Positions 36,091 to 45,027 of a DNA stretch of 64,000 nucleotides are shown here, in pieces. The stretch is taken from contig NZ_UPSE01000601.1 of the NCBI RefSeq assembly GCF_900573885.1, positions 248,001 through 312,000 on the forward strand, written 5' to 3'. Origin of the DNA: Pseudomonas viridiflava. Lineage in GTDB: Bacteria; Pseudomonadota; Gammaproteobacteria; Pseudomonadales; Pseudomonadaceae. Under the pieces are notes generated by a model, which saw only the letters and a program-made list of their open reading frames with translations, ran no database searches and was not told the DNA's origin. The translations under genes and the position numbers were made by a program. Position 1 is the stretch's first letter. Every line of letters begins with the position of its first letter.

Positions 36091-36181
36091 GGCGTGCTTC
36101 CTTTAAAGAGCCTCGGCAGGCTAAGCAACGGCGCCTTTTGTTGTTGGAAGGGCGCCGCGGTTAATAAGCAGTAGGGGTTGA

Positions 36182-37042
36182 TCAGGCGCTTTCGGGCAAC
36201 TCGAACACGACGTTGTCGATCAGGCGCGTGGTGCCGACGAATACGGCAACCAGAATGGCCAGGTGACGGTCGTCTTTGGTGGCCGGGCGCAGGTTGTCGG
36301 AGCGGCGCACTTCCAGGTAATCCATACGGAAACCGGCAGCTTCCAGCTGTTTCTGGCCTTGCTCGATCAGCGGGGCGAAATCGCGGGCGCCGGCTTTGAT
36401 GGCGGTGGCCATTTGCTGCAGGCACTGGTAAATCGCCGGCACGGCGGCACGCTGGGTGTCGTCCAGATAACCGTTACGCGAGGACAGCGCCAGGCCGTCT
36501 TCGGCGCGCACGGTGGGCTCGCCGATAATCTGGATGGGCATGTTCAGGTCGCGAACCAGGGTGCGGATCACGGCCAGTTGCTGGTAATCCTTCTGGCCGA
36601 AAATGGCGATGTCTGGCTGCACCATCTGGAACAGTTTGGTAACCACGGTCGACACACCGTCGAAATGCCCGGGACGGCTGCCGCCACATAAGCCTTCGGA
36701 AACGCCGGACACATGCACGATGGTCTGCGCGGCCATGCCGTCGGGGTACATCTCTTCAACGCTTGGCGCGAACAGCAGTTGGCAGCCGGCTTCAATCAGG
36801 CGCTCTTTGTCGGCGGCCAGGGTGCGTGGGTAGTTTTCCAGGTCTTCCTTGGGGCCGAACTGCAGCGGGTTGACGAAGATGCTGGCAACGACGAAGTCGA
36901 CGCGCTGGGCGGCTTTTTCCACCAGCTTGGCGTGGCCGTCGTGCAGATTGCCCATGGTCGGCACCAGGCCGACGTCTTTGCCCTCGGCACGCGCTTGAGC
37001 AACAGCGGCGCGTAGTTCGCGGACGGTGGTAACCGTGTTCAT
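36182..37042 (-). CDS. panC: Pantothenate synthetase (pantoate-beta-alanine ligase)
   Basis: 286 residues. Joins pantoate and beta-alanine via pantoyl-adenylate. HIGH-type nucleotide motif VPTMGNLHDGHAKLVEKA near residues 27-44, then NPLQFGPKEDLENYPRT, FGQKDYQQLAVIR (ATP contact) and LSSRNGYL. Its start overlaps the panB stop by four bases (ATGA), showing translational coupling. The product of panB feeds into this step, and panD next door supplies beta-alanine. Confidence 0.98.
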   Translation of the reverse strand: MNTVTTVRELRAAVAQARAEGKDVGLVPTMGNLHDGHAKLVEKAAQRVDFVVASIFVNPLQFGPKEDLENYPRTLAADKERLIEAGCQLLFAPSVEEMYPDGMAAQTIVHVSGVSEGLCGGSRPGHFDGVSTVVTKLFQMVQPDIAIFGQKDYQQLAVIRTLVRDLNMPIQIIGEPTVRAEDGLALSSRNGYLDDTQRAAVPAIYQCLQQMATAIKAGARDFAPLIEQGQKQLEAAGFRMDYLEVRRSDNLRPATKDDRHLAILVAVFVGTTRLIDNVVFELPESA

Positions 37043-37842
37043 GCAGAGAATCCGTGTTCAGCGGCAGGGAATGACGAATCTTTGACCGCCGCGACATACG
37101 CGCGAATGGCGCCGTCGATGCTGGTCTGGTCTTGCATAAAGTTCTTTACGAACTTGGGCGTACGGCCGGTGAGCGACAGGCCGAGCATGTCGTGCAGCAC
37201 CAGCACCTGGCCGTCGGTGGCGTTACCGGCACCAATGCCGATGACCGGAATTTTCACCGCTTCGGTGATTTCAGCGGCCAGCTCGCTGGGCACGCATTCC
37301 AGCAGCAGCATGGCGGCGCCGGCCTGTTCCAGGGCGATGGCGTCGCTGCGCAGTTGGCGCGCCTGGGCTTCGCTGCGGCCTTGCACTTTATAACCGCCGA
37401 GCACGTTGACCGACTGCGGCGTCAGGCCCATGTGCATGCACACCGGCACGCCATTCTCAGCCAGGCGGCGCACGGTTTCAGCAAGGAAGCCGCCGCCTTC
37501 GAGCTTGACCATATGGGCACCGGCTTGCATCAGCGCGCCGCTGTTGGTCAGGGCTTGTTCGAGCGTGGCGTAGGCCATGAAAGGCAGGTCGCTAACGATG
37601 AGCGCACCGCTGTTGCCGCGCTTTACGCAGGCGGTGTGGTAAGCCATATCCGCCACGCTGACCGGCAGGGTGCTGTCATGGCCTTGCACGACCATGCCAA
37701 GGGAGTCACCCACCAGCAACACCTCGACGCCGGCCTTCGCGGCAACGGAAGCGAAGGTGGCATCGTAGGCAGTGAGCATGACGATTTTTTCGCCTTTTTG
37801 ATTCAGCTCTTGCAGGGTGCTCAAGGTAACGTCAGGCATCAT
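37039..37842 (-). CDS. panB: 3-methyl-2-oxobutanoate hydroxymethyltransferase
   Basis: 267 residues from the first ATG of an ATGATG pair; the second would give 266. Transfers a hydroxymethyl group from methylene-tetrahydrofolate to ketoisovalerate, the first committed pantothenate step. Motifs: KIVMLTAYDATFASVAAKAGVEVLLVGDSLGMV (metal-binding Asp), KLEGGGFLAETVRRL, PVCMHMGLTPQSV, LLLECVPSELAAEIT (catalytic Glu), and IGIGAGNATDGQVLVLHDMLGL. GAGGA precedes the start. It is first of the panB-panC-panD operon. Confidence 0.98.
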   Translation of the reverse strand: MMPDVTLSTLQELNQKGEKIVMLTAYDATFASVAAKAGVEVLLVGDSLGMVVQGHDSTLPVSVADMAYHTACVKRGNSGALIVSDLPFMAYATLEQALTNSGALMQAGAHMVKLEGGGFLAETVRRLAENGVPVCMHMGLTPQSVNVLGGYKVQGRSEAQARQLRSDAIALEQAGAAMLLLECVPSELAAEITEAVKIPVIGIGAGNATDGQVLVLHDMLGLSLTGRTPKFVKNFMQDQTSIDGAIRAYVAAVKDSSFPAAEHGFSA

Positions 37843-37929
37843 ATTGGTCCTCTTAGCGCCTCGCGCGCACCGGCGCGGGGCAACGGGACGCCTATAGTCG
37901 TGATGCGAAAGGGCGAAGTCAATTGCAGG

Positions 37930-37956
37930 TGTTACCGACTTGTTACTGGCGTTACC
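37930..37956 (-). promoter_or_regulatory. Triple GTAAC direct repeat upstream of panB
   Basis: Read on the minus strand, GTAAC occurs three times at 9-11-base spacing between folK and panB. The half-site GTAACA resembles the CbrB recognition half-site, but the palindromic arrangement is absent. A regulatory role is only a possibility. Confidence 0.25.
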
Positions 37957-38006
37957 GCCAATGCCACGCTTGTAGTTTTACTACCTGAGCCCAGCAACGG
38001 CGGTGG

Positions 38007-38498
38007 TTACAGCGGGGCAGGCAGTTTTTCCAGTCCTTCGAAGGGACAGGCCAGCAGCAGGTCGCACAGGCGACGACCGTCGGCCAGGATCAGCTCCGGC
38101 GCCAGTTCGGCGAGCGGGTAGAGGACGAACGGCCGGGCGTGCATGTGGTAATGCGGCACCTGCAAGCGGGGCTCATCGAGCACGAGTTGGCCGAAGACGA
38201 GAATGTCCAGATCAAGGGTCCGCGGTCCCCAGCGTTCGGCTTTGCGTTCGCGCCCCTGGTCAAGTTCGATGGCTTGCAAGGCATCCAGTAACGACAAGGG
38301 ATCGAGGGCTGTGTCCAGCGCTGCCACGGCGTTGACGTAACGGGGCTGGTCGGCGGGGCCGAGCGGGTCGCTGCTATAGAAGGAAGAGCAGTTCACCAAC
38401 TGGGTATCGGGCAACTGCGCCAGCGCCGCCAGGGCGCCGCGCAATTGGTCCAGCGGTTCGGCCAGGTTGCTACCGAGGCCGATATACACCCGCTCCAT
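38007..38498 (-). CDS. folK: 6-hydroxymethyl-7,8-dihydropterin pyrophosphokinase
   Basis: 163 residues. Transfers pyrophosphate from ATP to hydroxymethyl-dihydropterin, making the substrate of FolP. Motifs: VYIGLGSNLAEPLDQLRGAL at the N terminus, SSFYSSDPLG, QPRYVNAVAAL, ERWGPRTLDLDILVFG with the metal-binding aspartates, and VPHYHMHARPFVLYPL. The start shares one base with the pcnB stop (TGATG). The pair pcnB-folK is conserved in gammaproteobacteria. Confidence 0.97.
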   Translation of the reverse strand: MERVYIGLGSNLAEPLDQLRGALAALAQLPDTQLVNCSSFYSSDPLGPADQPRYVNAVAALDTALDPLSLLDALQAIELDQGRERKAERWGPRTLDLDILVFGQLVLDEPRLQVPHYHMHARPFVLYPLAELAPELILADGRRLCDLLLACPFEGLEKLPAPL

Positions 38499-39898
38499 CA
38501 GTCTTGTGCCGGGCTCGGGGCGGCGCCGCGTTTGCGGCTGCTACCGCTGCGACGACGTTTGCGCGGTGCGGTGCTGGTGTCTTCACCGGTGGCGGCGAGG
38601 TCGCGAATCATCTGGCGGCGTTCGCTGTCGGTGCAGTCCTGGTAATCGGTCCACCAGTCGCCCAGGCCATTGGTTTTCTCGCCGGCGCTTTCGCGCAGCA
38701 GCAGGAAGTCGTAGCCGGCGCGGAAACGTGGGTTTTCCAGCAGCAGGTCGGCACGCTTGCCGCTGCGCCGTGGCAGACGTTCTTGCATGTCCCAGATTTC
38801 GCGAATCGGAATGGTGAAACGCTTGGGCACGGCGATGCGTTGGCATTGCTCGGCGATCAGTTCGTGAGCCGCTTCCTGCATCGCCGGAATCGGCGGCATG
38901 CCACGGTCTTGCAGCTTGATCACGCGGGCCGGCAGCGCAGGCCAGAGCAGGGCGGCGAACAGGAAGGCCGGCGTGACCGGCTTACCGTCTTCAATGCGCT
39001 GATCGGTGTTGATCAAGGCCTGGCTGATCAGGTTGTACGTGTATTCCGGGCTCGCCTTGAGGGCGGCGGCGCTGGCCGGGAACAGCGGCTCGAACAGGTC
39101 GTACTCCAGCAGCAGCTCGAACACGTGCTCGGCGTAACCGGAGAGGAACAGTTTCAGCACTTCATCAAACAGGCGCGCCGAGGGAATGTCCCGCAGCATT
39201 TTCGCCAATCGCGGAATCGGCTCGGCGCTGTGGCTTTCGATGTCGAAGTCGAGCTTGGCGGCAAAGCGCACCGCACGCAGCATGCGCACCGGGTCTTCGA
39301 GGTAACGCTTTTCCGGGTCGCCGATCAGGCGCACCTGGCGGTTACGGATGTCGTGCATGCCACGGGCGTAATCGAGAATGCGCTCGCCGGTTACATCGAA
39401 GTACAGGGCGTTGATGGTGAAGTCGCGGCGCTGGGCGTCGTCTTCCAGGCTGCCATACACGTTGTCGCGCAAGATGCGGCCGCTTTCGTGGCGGGAAGAC
39501 TGGTTGCTGTCTTCCTCTTCTTCGCTGACGGGGTGATTGGCGCGGAAGGTGGCCACTTCGATGATTTCGCGACCGAAGTGCACATGAACCAGCTTGAAGC
39601 GGCGGCCGATCACCCGGGCATTGCGAAACTCGGCACGCACTTGCTCGGGGGTGGCGCTGGTGGCGACGTCGAAGTCTTTGGGTTCGATATCCAGCAGCAG
39701 ATCGCGTACGCAGCCGCCGACCAGGTATGCCTGGTAGCCGGCGTTCTGCAGTCGCTCAACGATGCTCACCGCATAGCGACTGATGTGCGCGCGGCGCAAC
39801 GGATGCTGGTGACTGGTCACCACTTCGGGGGTGCTGCGCGGGTGCTGCTTGGCGCGGCGCAATGGGGAGCGTAGGGACTGGAACAGCTTTTTCAGCAT
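38498..39898 (-). CDS. pcnB: Poly(A) polymerase I
   Basis: 466 residues from the ATG at 39898 (MLKKLFQSLRSPLRRAK); a GTG at 39907 would add three residues. Adds 3' poly(A) tails that mark RNA for decay. The nucleotidyltransferase signature LVGGCVRDLLLDIEPKDFDVATSATP near residues 57-82, RRFKLVHVHFGREIIEVATFR, and RRDFTINALYFD define the class II CCA/poly(A) polymerase head; the basic C-terminal tail (RKRRRSGSSRKRG) fits PcnB rather than CCA-adding enzyme. It is coupled to folK. crcZ lies just upstream in the same direction. Confidence 0.96.
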   Translation of the reverse strand: MLKKLFQSLRSPLRRAKQHPRSTPEVVTSHQHPLRRAHISRYAVSIVERLQNAGYQAYLVGGCVRDLLLDIEPKDFDVATSATPEQVRAEFRNARVIGRRFKLVHVHFGREIIEVATFRANHPVSEEEEDSNQSSRHESGRILRDNVYGSLEDDAQRRDFTINALYFDVTGERILDYARGMHDIRNRQVRLIGDPEKRYLEDPVRMLRAVRFAAKLDFDIESHSAEPIPRLAKMLRDIPSARLFDEVLKLFLSGYAEHVFELLLEYDLFEPLFPASAAALKASPEYTYNLISQALINTDQRIEDGKPVTPAFLFAALLWPALPARVIKLQDRGMPPIPAMQEAAHELIAEQCQRIAVPKRFTIPIREIWDMQERLPRRSGKRADLLLENPRFRAGYDFLLLRESAGEKTNGLGDWWTDYQDCTDSERRQMIRDLAATGEDTSTAPRKRRRSGSSRKRGAAPSPAQD

Positions 39899-39959
39899 GG
39901 GATGCACTGTTTGACGGGATGATCGGCCAGAAAAGGAAATGACCGCATGAAGGCTGCGG

Positions 39960-39968
39960 ATTCTAGCA
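39960..39968 (-). promoter_or_regulatory. Extended -10 promoter candidate for pcnB
   Basis: On the minus strand TGC TAGAAT forms an extended -10 element about 60 bases before the pcnB ATG; no good -35 is present. It lies beyond the CrcZ 3' end, so pcnB can be expressed independently of crcZ. Confidence 0.45.
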
Positions 39969-40055
39969 TTGTGTCGGGGAATGGTGTAGGACGCCGCGAA
40001 GTTGGGCGTAAAGCGCTATAGAGAAGGAGGGAAGCGAGAGGGTGGTAGCGAAAGC

Positions 40056-40426
40056 TACTGGGGGAGCCGAGGCTCCCCCCCAAGTAGGTGCGTGCTTTGT
40101 TTTTATTATTATGTCGGGCTTGTTGTTTTTGTTTGTTGACCCGTTCCGTCGGCCTAGTGGCTTCAGGAAAAACCTCCAATGTGGAGGTTAATAGCAAACG
40201 GATTGCTTTGGATGCTGATGTAGCCATGATCATTCGATCCAACCAGTTCGGGCTCTGCCTGATAGCAGTCTTGTTATTCTCAGCCTGGTCGCGGGGCGAA
40301 CCCCAAAAGCCATTCCTCTCCAAAAGAATCAGTTAGCTGCGCCTCCCGCGATTTTGTTTTTGTTGTGCTGGAGTCGTTACGTCTTATTTTTATTGTCTTT
40401 GGCGTTGCTTGTTATTGTTGTTGTAC
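40056..40426 (-). ncRNA. crcZ: CrcZ, small RNA antagonist of Hfq/Crc
   Basis: Lies between cbrB and pcnB in the cbrB direction, as in P. aeruginosa and P. putida, with a -24/-12 promoter just upstream. The predicted RNA (~370 bases) begins near GTACAACAACAATAACAAGC and contains at least five A-rich CA clusters: ACAACAACAATAACAA, GACAATAAAAATAAGA, CACAACAAAAACAAAA, CAACAAACAAAAACAACAAG, and ATAATAATAAAAACAAAG. These match AANAANAA, the motif bound by Hfq with Crc, so the RNA titrates them and lifts catabolite repression. The 3' end is taken at the GC hairpin 40060-40079 and is approximate. A 143-codon frame through it is not a gene. Confidence 0.92.
40057..40079 (-). terminator. GC-rich hairpin at the CrcZ 3' end
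   Basis: On the minus strand GGGGGAGC / CTCG / GCTCCCCC, followed by CAGTAGCTTTCG. The stem is strong but the T tract is poor, so the exact end of CrcZ is uncertain. Confidence 0.65.
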
Positions 40427-40436
40427 CAAACATATA

Positions 40437-40451
40437 GCAGATGCCGTGCCA
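40437..40451 (-). promoter_or_regulatory. Sigma-54 promoter of crcZ
   Basis: On the minus strand TGGCACG, four bases, CTGC: the -24 GG and -12 GC are at exact RpoN spacing. It sits 12 bases before the CrcZ start. The CbrB palindrome is about 115 bases upstream. Confidence 0.9.
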
Positions 40452-40511
40452 GTTTTCGTGAATCCTTGTAAAACAAGCACTTAGCGCAATTCACTGTGTC
40501 AGAACAGGCAC

Positions 40512-40548
40512 AAAAAAGCCGGGATTCCGTTACCGTTAAACCCGGCTT
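40512..40548 (-). terminator. Rho-independent terminator after cbrB
   Basis: On the minus strand AAGCCGGG / 17-base loop / CCCGGCTT followed by six Ts. It stands between cbrB and the crcZ promoter, so crcZ is insulated from cbrB readthrough. Confidence 0.9.
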
Positions 40549-40574
40549 TGTTACGCGATGTTGAAGCGGTAACA
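40549..40574 (-). promoter_or_regulatory. CbrB upstream activator site for crcZ
   Basis: TGTTAC, 14 bases, GTAACA: a perfect palindrome matching the CbrB recognition site I recall from P. putida and P. aeruginosa. A further half-site TGTTAC lies at 40604-40609. The position relative to the sigma-54 promoter fits an enhancer-binding protein. Confidence 0.85.
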
Positions 40575-40619
40575 AAGTGTGGCGACCCGGCGCACACATT
40601 CCTTGTTACCGCGCACCGG

Positions 40620-42047
40620 TCAACCTTCCAGTGCCGCGCCGGTTTTGCGCCGTGGAATGCCCAGGCGCTGACGGCGTTCCCACAGACATTTACGGCTGAT
40701 GCCCAATTTGCGCGCCAGCTCGGTTTCGGTCATGTGGTCCTGGTGCTCGAGCACGAAGTGCTGGAAGTAGTCTTCCAGCGACAGGTCTTCGGTCGGCTCG
40801 TGGGCGTTGCTGCTGTTGTGGTTAACGGGCGCGCCGAGGAAGTCGCCGTCTTCCAGATCGTCCAGCTCGACATCGATACCCAGCAGCTCGGCTGAAATAT
40901 CCGAGCCTTCACACAGAATCACGGCGCGCTCGATGGCGTTTTCCAGTTCGCGCACATTACCCGGCCAGGTGTAGTGACGAATCGCCTGCTCGGCGTCGGG
41001 GGCGAAGCGCAGGTCGCTGCGGCCCATTTTGCTCGACTGGCGCGTCAGGAACAGCGCGGCAATTTCGCTGACATCGGCGCCGCGCTCGCGCAGGGCCGGA
41101 AGCTTCAGGGCGATAACGTGCAGGCGGTAGAAAAGGTCTTCACGGAACTGGCCGGTTTTGGCCAGGGTTTTCAGGTCGCGGTGGGTGGCGGCGATCAAGC
41201 GCACATCCACCTTTTGCGACTGCACCGAACCCACGCGGCGAATTTCGCCTTCCTGCAACACGCGCAGCAAACGCGCTTGGGCTTCCAGCGGCAGCTCACC
41301 AATTTCGTCGAGGAACAGCGTGCCGCCGTCCGCTGCTTCCACCAGACCCGCGCGGCCGGCGCTGGCGCCCGTGAACGCGCCTTTCTCGTGGCCGAACAGT
41401 TCGGATTCGATCAGGGTTTCCGGAATGGCCGCGCAGTTCACCGAAATCATCGGCGCCTTGGCGCGTTTCGACAGATTGTGCAGCGCACGCGCCACCAACT
41501 CTTTACCGGTACCGGATTCGCCTTGAACCAGCACGGTGGAATCGGTGGGGGCGACTTTGCGGATTTTGCTGTACAGCTCTTGCATCGACGGGCTGGAGCC
41601 GATGATGCCGATCTCGCCGTTACTGTTACCGGCTACGGCTTTGTCACCGGCGCGGTTGCCATTGCCGGTGCTGGCGGCCAGAGCCGGTTTGTTGTCCTGG
41701 CGGTCGCGCAGAATGCGGGCCACGGCCTGGAGCATTTCGTCGTGGTCGAAGGGTTTGGCGATGTAATCCACCGCACCCATTTTCATGGAGTCGACCGCCG
41801 AGCGCAGGCTGGCGTAGCTGGTCATGATCAGCACCGGAATGCCCTGGCCGAGCTTGATCAACTCGGTACCGGGCGCGCCGGGAAGACGCAAATCGCTGAC
41901 GATCAGGTCAAAGCTGGGGATGTTGAACCGTTCCTGGGCTTCCTGTACGGAGCCGGCTTCGCTGACTTCGTACTGGTTGCGCTCCAGCAGGCGGCGCAGG
42001 GCGGAACGGATAATGGTCTCGTCTTCGACGATCAGAATATGTGGCAT
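40620..42047 (-). CDS. cbrB: Sigma-54-dependent response regulator CbrB
   Basis: 475 residues. Controls carbon and nitrogen source use, mainly by activating crcZ. The receiver domain has phosphoacceptor Asp52 in LIVSDLRLPGAPG; a Ser/Asn/Gly-rich linker follows; the AAA+ domain has Walker A GESGTGKE and the sigma-54 contact loop GAFTGA (HEKGAFTGASAG); the C-terminal Fis-type helix-turn-helix is TETELARKLGISRKCLWERRQRLGIPR. It begins four bases after the cbrA stop with GAGAG inside cbrA, so it is co-translated with its kinase. Confidence 0.97.
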   Translation of the reverse strand: MPHILIVEDETIIRSALRRLLERNQYEVSEAGSVQEAQERFNIPSFDLIVSDLRLPGAPGTELIKLGQGIPVLIMTSYASLRSAVDSMKMGAVDYIAKPFDHDEMLQAVARILRDRQDNKPALAASTGNGNRAGDKAVAGNSNGEIGIIGSSPSMQELYSKIRKVAPTDSTVLVQGESGTGKELVARALHNLSKRAKAPMISVNCAAIPETLIESELFGHEKGAFTGASAGRAGLVEAADGGTLFLDEIGELPLEAQARLLRVLQEGEIRRVGSVQSQKVDVRLIAATHRDLKTLAKTGQFREDLFYRLHVIALKLPALRERGADVSEIAALFLTRQSSKMGRSDLRFAPDAEQAIRHYTWPGNVRELENAIERAVILCEGSDISAELLGIDVELDDLEDGDFLGAPVNHNSSNAHEPTEDLSLEDYFQHFVLEHQDHMTETELARKLGISRKCLWERRQRLGIPRRKTGAALEG

Positions 42048-42051
42048 GAAT

Positions 42052-45027
42052 TCAGCTCTCTCGACGATCTCTGGTCACTACGGACGTCGCTTCGACATGT
42101 CGCGGTAACGTTACCCGAATACGGGTTCCGCGTTGTAGCTCCGGGTCTGCCGGGCTGTCGATTGTAATTTGCCCATAATGCTCTTCAACGATGGAATAGA
42201 CCAGAGCGAGGCCCAAGCCGGTTCCTTCACCGGGATCTTTGGTGGTAAAGAACGGTTCGAACAGGCGGTCCATGATCGCCTTGGGAATGCCGGTACCTTC
42301 ATCTTCGACGATCAAATCGACCGTCTGTTCGCTGGCCTCGCTCTTCACGCGAATGGCGCCGCGCGGTGGCGAGGCGTCGCGGGCGTTGGACAGCAGGTTG
42401 ATCAGCACCTGCGCCAGACGCTGCGGGTCGCCCACGGCCCAGTGGTCCGGATCGCACAAGTTGAAGAACTGCACTTCGATGCTGCGCCGGTTCAGCGCCA
42501 GCAAGCCGATGGCGTCTTGTGCCACTTCGGCCAGGCACACCGGTTCTTCGGGCTGCTGACGGCCGCCGGCGTGAGCAAAGCTCATCAGCGACTGCACGAT
42601 GCGCGACACCCGTTTGGTCTGTTCGACGATCTGGCTGCTGATTTCCGCCAGCTCCGGGTCGCTCTCCCGTTCTTCGCGCAGGTTTTGCGCCAGGCAGGCG
42701 ATGCCGGTGATCGGGTTGCCGATTTCATGGGCCACGCCGGCGGCCAGGCGGCCAATGCTCGCCAGGCGTTCGGAATGCACCAATTTGTCTTCGAGCATCT
42801 GCGTTTCAGTGAGGTCTTCCACCAGTAATACCAAACCGGTGTTACCCGTCGCCAACGGCTCGGCGATGGCGGCTTTGTGCAGGTTCAGCCAGCGCGTCTG
42901 GCCGTCCAGCCCCAGGCGTTGTTTATGCAAATGCTCGTCGGGCAGGTTGATGAAGCCTTCAAGCAGCCCTTTCCACGGCTCGCCAATGGTCGAAAGCCGC
43001 GAACCAACCACCCGGTGGGCGACGATGCCGGTGAGGTCTTCCATGGCCCGGTTCCACATGAGAATTTCCTGGTCCTTGGCCAAGGAGCACACGCCCATGG
43101 GCAGCTCTTGCAAGGTCTGGCGGTGGTAACGGCGCAGGGCATCGAGCTCGGCAGCCAGGCCGGTCAGGCGCGAGTGGTAATCCTCAAGGCGGTTTTCGAT
43201 GAAGTGAATGTCTTCGGTCACGTAGCTTTCGCTGCCGGACTTATAAGGAAGGAAGGTTTCGACAATGTCCTGCGCCACGCTCGGTCCCATCAACCCGGAC
43301 AGGTTCGCTTCAATGCGGTCGCGCAGGCGGCGCAGCGCATAGGGGCGGTTTTCGTCGAACGGCAGGTGCAAGTCGCGCAGCGCCTGCTCCACTTCCCGTT
43401 GCGCTGTTTTTGCGCCAAGCGGTTTGGCCAGTTGCGTGGCAAATTCCTGCGGCGAAGTAGCCAGCAGCTCACGCCGCTGTGGGCGGCGCACGTTGTCCAC
43501 GGCACAGGCTTCGGCGGCGCTTTCTTCTTCCGGGCTCGATTCGGTGAACAACGACACCAAGGTAAATACCAGCACGTTGGCCGCCAGCGAGGCGATGGCC
43601 GCCAGGTGCCAGCTGGTGTCGTCCAGCACGTACACGAAGTTGAACAGCGGAATGTAAATGCCCTGCACGTTACCAATCAGCGGTAACAGCATGCTCGCGA
43701 TCCACACCGAGATGCCCACCAGCAGACCGGCAATAAAGCCTTTGCGGTTGGCGGTCGGCCAGTACAGCACCGAGAGCACGCCGGGCAGAAATTGCAGGGT
43801 GGCCACAAACGCGACGATGCCCAGGTTGGCCAGGTCTTGCTCGGCACCGAGTAACAGATAGAAGCCGTAACCGGCGGCGATGATGGCGATGATCAGCGCG
43901 CGGCGGGTCCATTTCAGCCAGCGGTAGATATTGCCCTGGGCCGGTGGCTGATACAGCGGTAACACCAGGTGATTCAGCGCCATGCCCGACAACGCCAGGG
44001 TGGTGACGATAATCAGGCCGCTCGATGCCGACAAGCCGCCCACATATGCCAGCAGTGCCAGCGTGTCGTTGTTCACCGAAATGCCAATGCCGAGGGTGAA
44101 GTATTCCGGGTTGGTGGTGGCGCCCAGTTTCAGCCCGGCCCAGAGAATCAGCGGCACGGTAAGACTCAGCACCAGCAGGAACAACGGCAGGCCCCAGCTG
44201 GCGCTGACCATGGCGCGCGGGTTGAGGTTTTCCGTGAAGGTCATGTGATACATGTGCGGCATCACGATGGCCGAGGCGAAAAAGATCAGCAGCAGCGTGC
44301 GCCACGGCCCTTCCTGCAACGGCGTGTGCAGCGCGGCGAGGGTCGCCTGGTTCTGCAGCAACCACACTTCCAGTTCATGGGGCCCGCCGAACACGCCGTA
44401 CAACGCGTACAGCGCAATGCCGCCCAGGGCGACCATCTTGACGATGGACTCAAACGCAATGGCAAACACCAAGCCTTCATTCTTGCCACGCGTGGCGATG
44501 TGGCGGGCGCCAAACAGAATGGTGAACAAGGTAATCAGCGCGCAGTAACTCAGCGCCACCCGCTCATGCACCGGCTCGCGGGTGAGAATGCCGATGGAGT
44601 CGGCCACCGCCTGAAATTGCAGGGCCAGCAGCGGCAACACGCCGATCAGCATAAACAGCGTGGTCAGCGCACCCGCCCAGGTGCTGCGAAAGCGGAAGGC
44701 AAACAGGTCGGCCAGCGACGACAACTGATAGGTGCGGGTAATACGCAGAATCGGGTACAGCAGCACCGGCGCCAGCAGGAATGCGCCCGACACGCCTAAA
44801 TAGCTGGCGAGAAAGCCGAAGCCATATTGGTAGGCCAACCCGACCGTGCCGTAAAAGGCCCAGGCGCTGGCATACACGCCAAGCGATAGGGTGTACGTCA
44901 GCGGGTGTGAAACGATCCAGCGCGGAATGATGCCGCGTTCGCTGATCCAGGCAACGCCGAACAGGACAAGGAGGTAGGCAGCGCTGATCAGAATCAGCTG
45001 ACTCAGGCTAAAGCTCGTCAGCATCAC
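42052..45027 (-). CDS. cbrA: Sensor histidine kinase CbrA with SLC5-type transporter domain
   Basis: 991 residues from GTG at 45027 (ATG one codon later). The N-terminal ~500 residues form about 13 membrane helices of the sodium/solute symporter (SLC5) type, which moves histidine in P. putida. Then come a STAC-like linker, a PAS domain (about residues 620-730, MGVCSLAKDQEILMWNRAMEDL), a HisKA domain with His767 in GVAHEIGNPITGI, and an ATPase domain (NLLSNARDAS; DEGTGIP; GEGTGLGLALVYSIVEEH). It phosphorylates CbrB. Its start lies inside cbrX, 20 bases before that stop. Confidence 0.97.
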   Translation of the reverse strand: MMLTSFSLSQLILISAAYLLVLFGVAWISERGIIPRWIVSHPLTYTLSLGVYASAWAFYGTVGLAYQYGFGFLASYLGVSGAFLLAPVLLYPILRITRTYQLSSLADLFAFRFRSTWAGALTTLFMLIGVLPLLALQFQAVADSIGILTREPVHERVALSYCALITLFTILFGARHIATRGKNEGLVFAIAFESIVKMVALGGIALYALYGVFGGPHELEVWLLQNQATLAALHTPLQEGPWRTLLLIFFASAIVMPHMYHMTFTENLNPRAMVSASWGLPLFLLVLSLTVPLILWAGLKLGATTNPEYFTLGIGISVNNDTLALLAYVGGLSASSGLIIVTTLALSGMALNHLVLPLYQPPAQGNIYRWLKWTRRALIIAIIAAGYGFYLLLGAEQDLANLGIVAFVATLQFLPGVLSVLYWPTANRKGFIAGLLVGISVWIASMLLPLIGNVQGIYIPLFNFVYVLDDTSWHLAAIASLAANVLVFTLVSLFTESSPEEESAAEACAVDNVRRPQRRELLATSPQEFATQLAKPLGAKTAQREVEQALRDLHLPFDENRPYALRRLRDRIEANLSGLMGPSVAQDIVETFLPYKSGSESYVTEDIHFIENRLEDYHSRLTGLAAELDALRRYHRQTLQELPMGVCSLAKDQEILMWNRAMEDLTGIVAHRVVGSRLSTIGEPWKGLLEGFINLPDEHLHKQRLGLDGQTRWLNLHKAAIAEPLATGNTGLVLLVEDLTETQMLEDKLVHSERLASIGRLAAGVAHEIGNPITGIACLAQNLREERESDPELAEISSQIVEQTKRVSRIVQSLMSFAHAGGRQQPEEPVCLAEVAQDAIGLLALNRRSIEVQFFNLCDPDHWAVGDPQRLAQVLINLLSNARDASPPRGAIRVKSEASEQTVDLIVEDEGTGIPKAIMDRLFEPFFTTKDPGEGTGLGLALVYSIVEEHYGQITIDSPADPELQRGTRIRVTLPRHVEATSVVTRDRRES

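Noticed and set aside
39892..40323. 143-codon minus-strand frame between cbrB and pcnB
   Set aside because: It runs through CrcZ and its CA motifs and has no ribosome-binding site; the small RNA, promoter and activator site explain the region.
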